From the NCBI GenBank assembly GCA_964463865.1, contig CAYXDX010000017.1, positions 1-24,169 of the forward strand: a stretch of DNA of 24,169 nt, given 5' to 3'. Source of the stretch: Ferroglobus sp964463865. GTDB taxonomy: Archaea > Halobacteriota > Archaeoglobi > Archaeoglobales > Archaeoglobaceae. Numbering within the stretch: position 1 is the stretch's first letter; the number at the start of each line of letters is the position of its first letter. The notes under the pieces were generated by a model. The model was given only the letters and a program-made list of their open reading frames with translations. It did no database searches and was not told the origin of the DNA. Below are positions 21,614-24,169 of the stretch, piece by piece. Both the position numbers and the translations under genes were made by a program.

Positions 21614-22746
21614 TATCCGTTTTGCTCTCTCTCTTCACCGTAATGCTCGGAGTCGGAATAATCTCTCCTCTTCTCCCGCTCATAGCGAAAAATTACGACG
21701 CCGCGGGAGTTTGGATAGGACTGATCTTTTCGGCCTTCTCGATATCGAGAGTAGTTTCTCTCCCTTTCTTCGGAGGTCTCGCGGACAGGGTGGGAGGTAG
21801 AAGAATTTTCCTCACCGGCCTCTTTCTATATACCCTCATAGCAATTCTCTACGCTTTCGCGAGGAGTAAGGAGGAGTTGCTGATCGTTCGAGTTATTCAC
21901 GGATCGTCTTCCGCCATGGTAATTCCCGTCGCCATGGCGTTCGTAGCGGCAAAATCTCCAAAAGACGAACTCGGAAAAAGTCTGGGGAGAGCGAATTCCT
22001 CACTTTTTCTCGGAATGGCTTTCGGACCACTTATAGGCGGTTTCTTCGCAGAAAAATTTGGCTACGAATTCGCTTTCTTCCTAATGAGCCTGTTTTCGGC
22101 TGTGAGCTTTGCGATAGCCTACTTTACGTTTCCGGAATACAAGAAAAAAGAGAAGGTGAAAACAAAAGGAAAACTCTCGAGGAACGTTGCGGTAGCTGTT
22201 GTATACAGACTCGTAAACTCTCTCGGAAGGGGAAGTGTGATGAGTTTTCTTCCAATATACCTCGCGCTTCTTGGATACGGAACGACTGAAATCGGCCTCG
22301 TGCTCTTCACGAATTTGATTTTTTCCGCGTTGATACAAATTAAGTCCGGAAGCCTGGCGGACAGGTTCGGCTACGTGAAGCCGGTGTGGGTAAGCGGAAT
22401 TCTCGCTTCTTTATCCCTGCTCGCGATCGTGAGATTCGAAAACCTGGTAGAAATTTTTCTGTTTGCTGCAGTTCTCGGCGTAACGACTGCAGTATCTCTT
22501 CCGGCAGTTAGCTCGCTCGTAGCGGTAGAAGGTGTCAGCAGGTCTCTCGAAAGCAGTTACATGGGCATCTTTTCCGCTTCGAAGAGTCTCGGAAGGGCGA
22601 TAGGCCCGATATTGGCCGGATTGATTTACGACCTGTCCGGGGGTGGACTTACAGGCGTTCGAACGGTCTTCGAGGTTGCCGCGCTGCTGAGCTTGTTCGC
22701 GGCGTTCATTTACAAAGAGGGCGTCAACTCAGACGAGGTTGTCTAA
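21610..22746 (+). CDS. MFS transporter
   Basis: This 378-aa protein is a major facilitator with about 12 hydrophobic segments. Motif A between helices 2 and 3 is GGLADRVGGRRIFL, and a repeat-like copy SGSLADRFGYVKP occurs in the second half. The central loop (YKKKEKVKTKGKLS) is basic. It looks like a drug/H+ antiporter-type member, but the substrate is unknown. It is coupled by ATGA to pth2 and overlaps the convergent radical SAM gene by 18 nt. Confidence 0.92.
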   Translation: MISVLLSLFTVMLGVGIISPLLPLIAKNYDAAGVWIGLIFSAFSISRVVSLPFFGGLADRVGGRRIFLTGLFLYTLIAILYAFARSKEELLIVRVIHGSSSAMVIPVAMAFVAAKSPKDELGKSLGRANSSLFLGMAFGPLIGGFFAEKFGYEFAFFLMSLFSAVSFAIAYFTFPEYKKKEKVKTKGKLSRNVAVAVVYRLVNSLGRGSVMSFLPIYLALLGYGTTEIGLVLFTNLIFSALIQIKSGSLADRFGYVKPVWVSGILASLSLLAIVRFENLVEIFLFAAVLGVTTAVSLPAVSSLVAVEGVSRSLESSYMGIFSASKSLGRAIGPILAGLIYDLSGGGLTGVRTVFEVAALLSLFAAFIYKEGVNSDEVV

Positions 22747-23730
22747 GTAAGCTTCAGCTATATCCCTCGCTCGCCTCATCTCCTCCCAGTCCAGCCTCCT
22801 CGAGATTTCCTCGTAGTCGTAAGCCCTGAACGTGGGATAATACTGGAACATGAGGTTAAACCTCACGCCCCTTCCCAAGTTCTCGGAAACCCACTTGACT
22901 ATTCTTTCCGTGCAGCACTCGATGTGGTTCGGCATGACGAGGTGCCTTATGAGAAGTTCCCCGCTCTTCTTAGCGTTGAGGAAATTCCTTGTGACCACCT
23001 TCCAGTAATTGTTTGCGTTCGAATACTTTTTCGCACATTCGTCGTTTCCGTATTTGAAGTCGCCGAGCCACACGTCCACGACGTCCTCTATAATCTCCCC
23101 GAGCTCCCACGAGTGATACATGTTCGAGTTCCAGACCACCGGAATGTTCGACTTGACCTCTCTCAAAATCTTCAAAATCGTGTGCGCGTGCTGATCCGGA
23201 TTCCCTCCAACGAAGTTCACGTTTCTGCTTCCCTGCTTCCTTCTAAGGTCGATGATTATTGCGAGCTCTCTGGGATCGACCTTGTAGTCGTCGGAGTAGA
23301 CTATGTCGTAGTTCTGACAGAAGATGCACGAGAACGTGCACCTGTTGAAGAAGATCGTGTGCGAAGGGACGAGTTCCGGTTCCTCTCCGAAGTGCAAAAA
23401 CTCGCTGCTGTAATAACTTTCCACACCGGTTTTGCAGTATCCGAGTTTTTCGTACCTGTTTACGCCGCACCTCCTCTCGCAGAAGTTACAACTCCTGAGC
23501 ATCTCCACGAGAACGTCTATCTTCAAATCGAGGAACGAATACTCCGGAGGGTCCCTGTTCAAGATCGTCAAATCTTCCCCGTACTCGTTCAGGAACTTCT
23601 CGAACTCCTTCTTATACTTCCTATGCGTTTCGAAGTCACCTTCTTCTGCCTCGAGTCTCTTCGCTAACTGAAACTTGGCTACGGCTCTGTTCCTGTTTAT
23701 GGCTTCGTATCTTTCGAGGCCCCTGACCAC
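22729..23730 (-). CDS. Radical SAM protein, PflX/COG1313-like
   Basis: The 333-aa protein has the radical SAM cluster motif CTFSCIFC (Cys131, 135, 138) followed by QNYDIVYSDDY, as in pyruvate-formate-lyase activating enzyme relatives. An N-terminal cysteine group (Cys81, 84, 88, 99: CNFCERRC and GYC) precedes it, typical of the PflX-like family and able to hold another metal or cluster. The first 70 residues are a charged helical extension. The function of this family is not established. GTG 23730 lies about 26 bp from a minus-strand TATA-like AATAAAACT (23752-23760), so it is probably leaderless. Neighbouring genes do not explain its role. Confidence 0.9.
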   Translation of the reverse strand: MVRGLERYEAINRNRAVAKFQLAKRLEAEEGDFETHRKYKKEFEKFLNEYGEDLTILNRDPPEYSFLDLKIDVLVEMLRSCNFCERRCGVNRYEKLGYCKTGVESYYSSEFLHFGEEPELVPSHTIFFNRCTFSCIFCQNYDIVYSDDYKVDPRELAIIIDLRRKQGSRNVNFVGGNPDQHAHTILKILREVKSNIPVVWNSNMYHSWELGEIIEDVVDVWLGDFKYGNDECAKKYSNANNYWKVVTRNFLNAKKSGELLIRHLVMPNHIECCTERIVKWVSENLGRGVRFNLMFQYYPTFRAYDYEEISRRLDWEEMRRARDIAEAYLDNLV

Positions 23731-23751
23731 GTCTGAATTTTACCGAGATCA

Positions 23752-23760
23752 AGTTTTATT
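23752..23760 (-). promoter_or_regulatory. TATA box of radical SAM gene
   Basis: AATAAAACT on the minus strand, about 26 bp before GTG 23730, in the 38-bp gap after the TldD/PmbA gene. This spacing predicts a leaderless mRNA. Confidence 0.45.
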
Positions 23761-23768
23761 CTTTTCGT

Positions 23769-24169
23769 TCACGCCTTTATCTCGACGTCTCTCACGACGA
23801 CTTCCGGAGCTATCGTGTTCTCCACCTGTCTCGTCTCTTTTCCTCCGCACTCGATCTTTCTGAGGATGTCGAAAACGTTTCCGTAAACCATAGCTCCTCT
23901 CACTGGTTTTCCGTCCTGATACGCGTTCATGCACTCGAGACTGAACTCGCCAGTAACTGGATTCGACGTGTGCGCGCCTATGAAAGAGTGGACGTAAAAG
24001 TCCCCCTCGACGCTTCCTCTATTAACCTCAAAAACTACGTTGGACGGGTGTATCCTTGGAAGTGTGTCGAAGTCTTCTCTCAGCGCGTTCCCCGGCAGTT
24101 CTCCGATGAGCTTTGAGTATTTGTAGTTGGATAGATAACCAGCTACTACTCCGTTTTCGACGAGGAGCT
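23769..24169 (-). CDS. TldD/PmbA family protein, C-terminal part (cut by window edge)
   Basis: The frame is open from the right edge to a TGA at 23769-23771 and covers 132 codons, so only the C-terminus is visible. It reads LLVENGVVAGYLSNYKYSKL, then FYVHSFIGAHTSNPVTGEFS, CMNAYQDGKPVRGAMVYGN and VFDILRKI, ending APEVVVRDVEIKA. The segments around NPVTGEFS, PVRGA and GNVFDIL fit the C-terminal domain of TldE/PmbA, the partner of the TldD metalloprotease. The N-terminus and any partner lie outside the window. Confidence 0.85.
   Translation of the reverse strand, partial: LLVENGVVAGYLSNYKYSKLIGELPGNALREDFDTLPRIHPSNVVFEVNRGSVEGDFYVHSFIGAHTSNPVTGEFSLECMNAYQDGKPVRGAMVYGNVFDILRKIECGGKETRQVENTIAPEVVVRDVEIKA

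Overview
The window is a gene-dense stretch of a thermophilic euryarchaeal chromosome. An Sm-like (LSm) protein, ribosomal protein eL37, Rio2 kinase, PurP, Pth2, CofC (F420 synthesis), a DUF460 protein and TATA-type promoters with many apparently leaderless starts all point to Archaea. The combination with methylmalonyl-CoA enzymes, a CDP-alcohol phosphotransferase of the di-myo-inositol-phosphate-synthase kind and a haem-motif lipoprotein suggests Archaeoglobales (Archaeoglobus, Ferroglobus or Geoglobus). The order-level call is an inference; I cannot name the species.

Layout. (1) 1-1444: a CRISPR array with 23 identical 23-nt repeats and 22 spacers, entering from the left edge, followed by two decayed repeats and then directly by purF. 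No cas gene and no leader lie in the window. (2) 1600-3370, minus strand: LSm, eL37, purF operon. (3) 3444-5912: a PUA-domain RNA-binding protein, a short GC-rich element that can fold into a kink-turn RNA, then a nucleotidyltransferase divergent from a CDP-alcohol phosphotransferase and a methyltransferase. (4) 5889-11014, minus strand: a tightly coupled operon read mcmA2, mce, carboxyltransferase, a 42-aa protein, biotin carrier, mcmA1, DUF445, which converts propionyl-CoA to succinyl-CoA or the reverse. (5) 11184-11765: tRNA-Arg(TCG) directly upstream of a thioredoxin-like lipoprotein with a C-terminal haem-c motif. (6) 11762-14481, minus strand: rio2 and a DUF460 protein. (7) 14494-16456: a TtuA/NcsA tRNA thiolase and, convergent to it, a DUF373 membrane protein. 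(8) 16523-20235: a four-subunit 2-oxoacid:ferredoxin oxidoreductase followed by purP. (9) 20229-24169: cofC, a small unknown protein, pth2, an MFS transporter, a radical SAM protein and the C-terminal part of a TldD/PmbA-family protein cut by the right edge.

The genome is compact. Genes in operons mostly overlap by ATGA, and nearly every convergent pair overlaps at its 3' ends. The one convergent pair with a real gap (PUA gene and nucleotidyltransferase, 95 bp) holds the kink-turn element with its own TATA-like sequence, the best candidate for an undescribed feature. Other leads are a missing canonical start codon behind a perfect Shine-Dalgarno sequence (CDP-alcohol phosphotransferase), a 42-aa extra gene in the carboxylase operon, and the thioredoxin/haem lipoprotein behind a tRNA.
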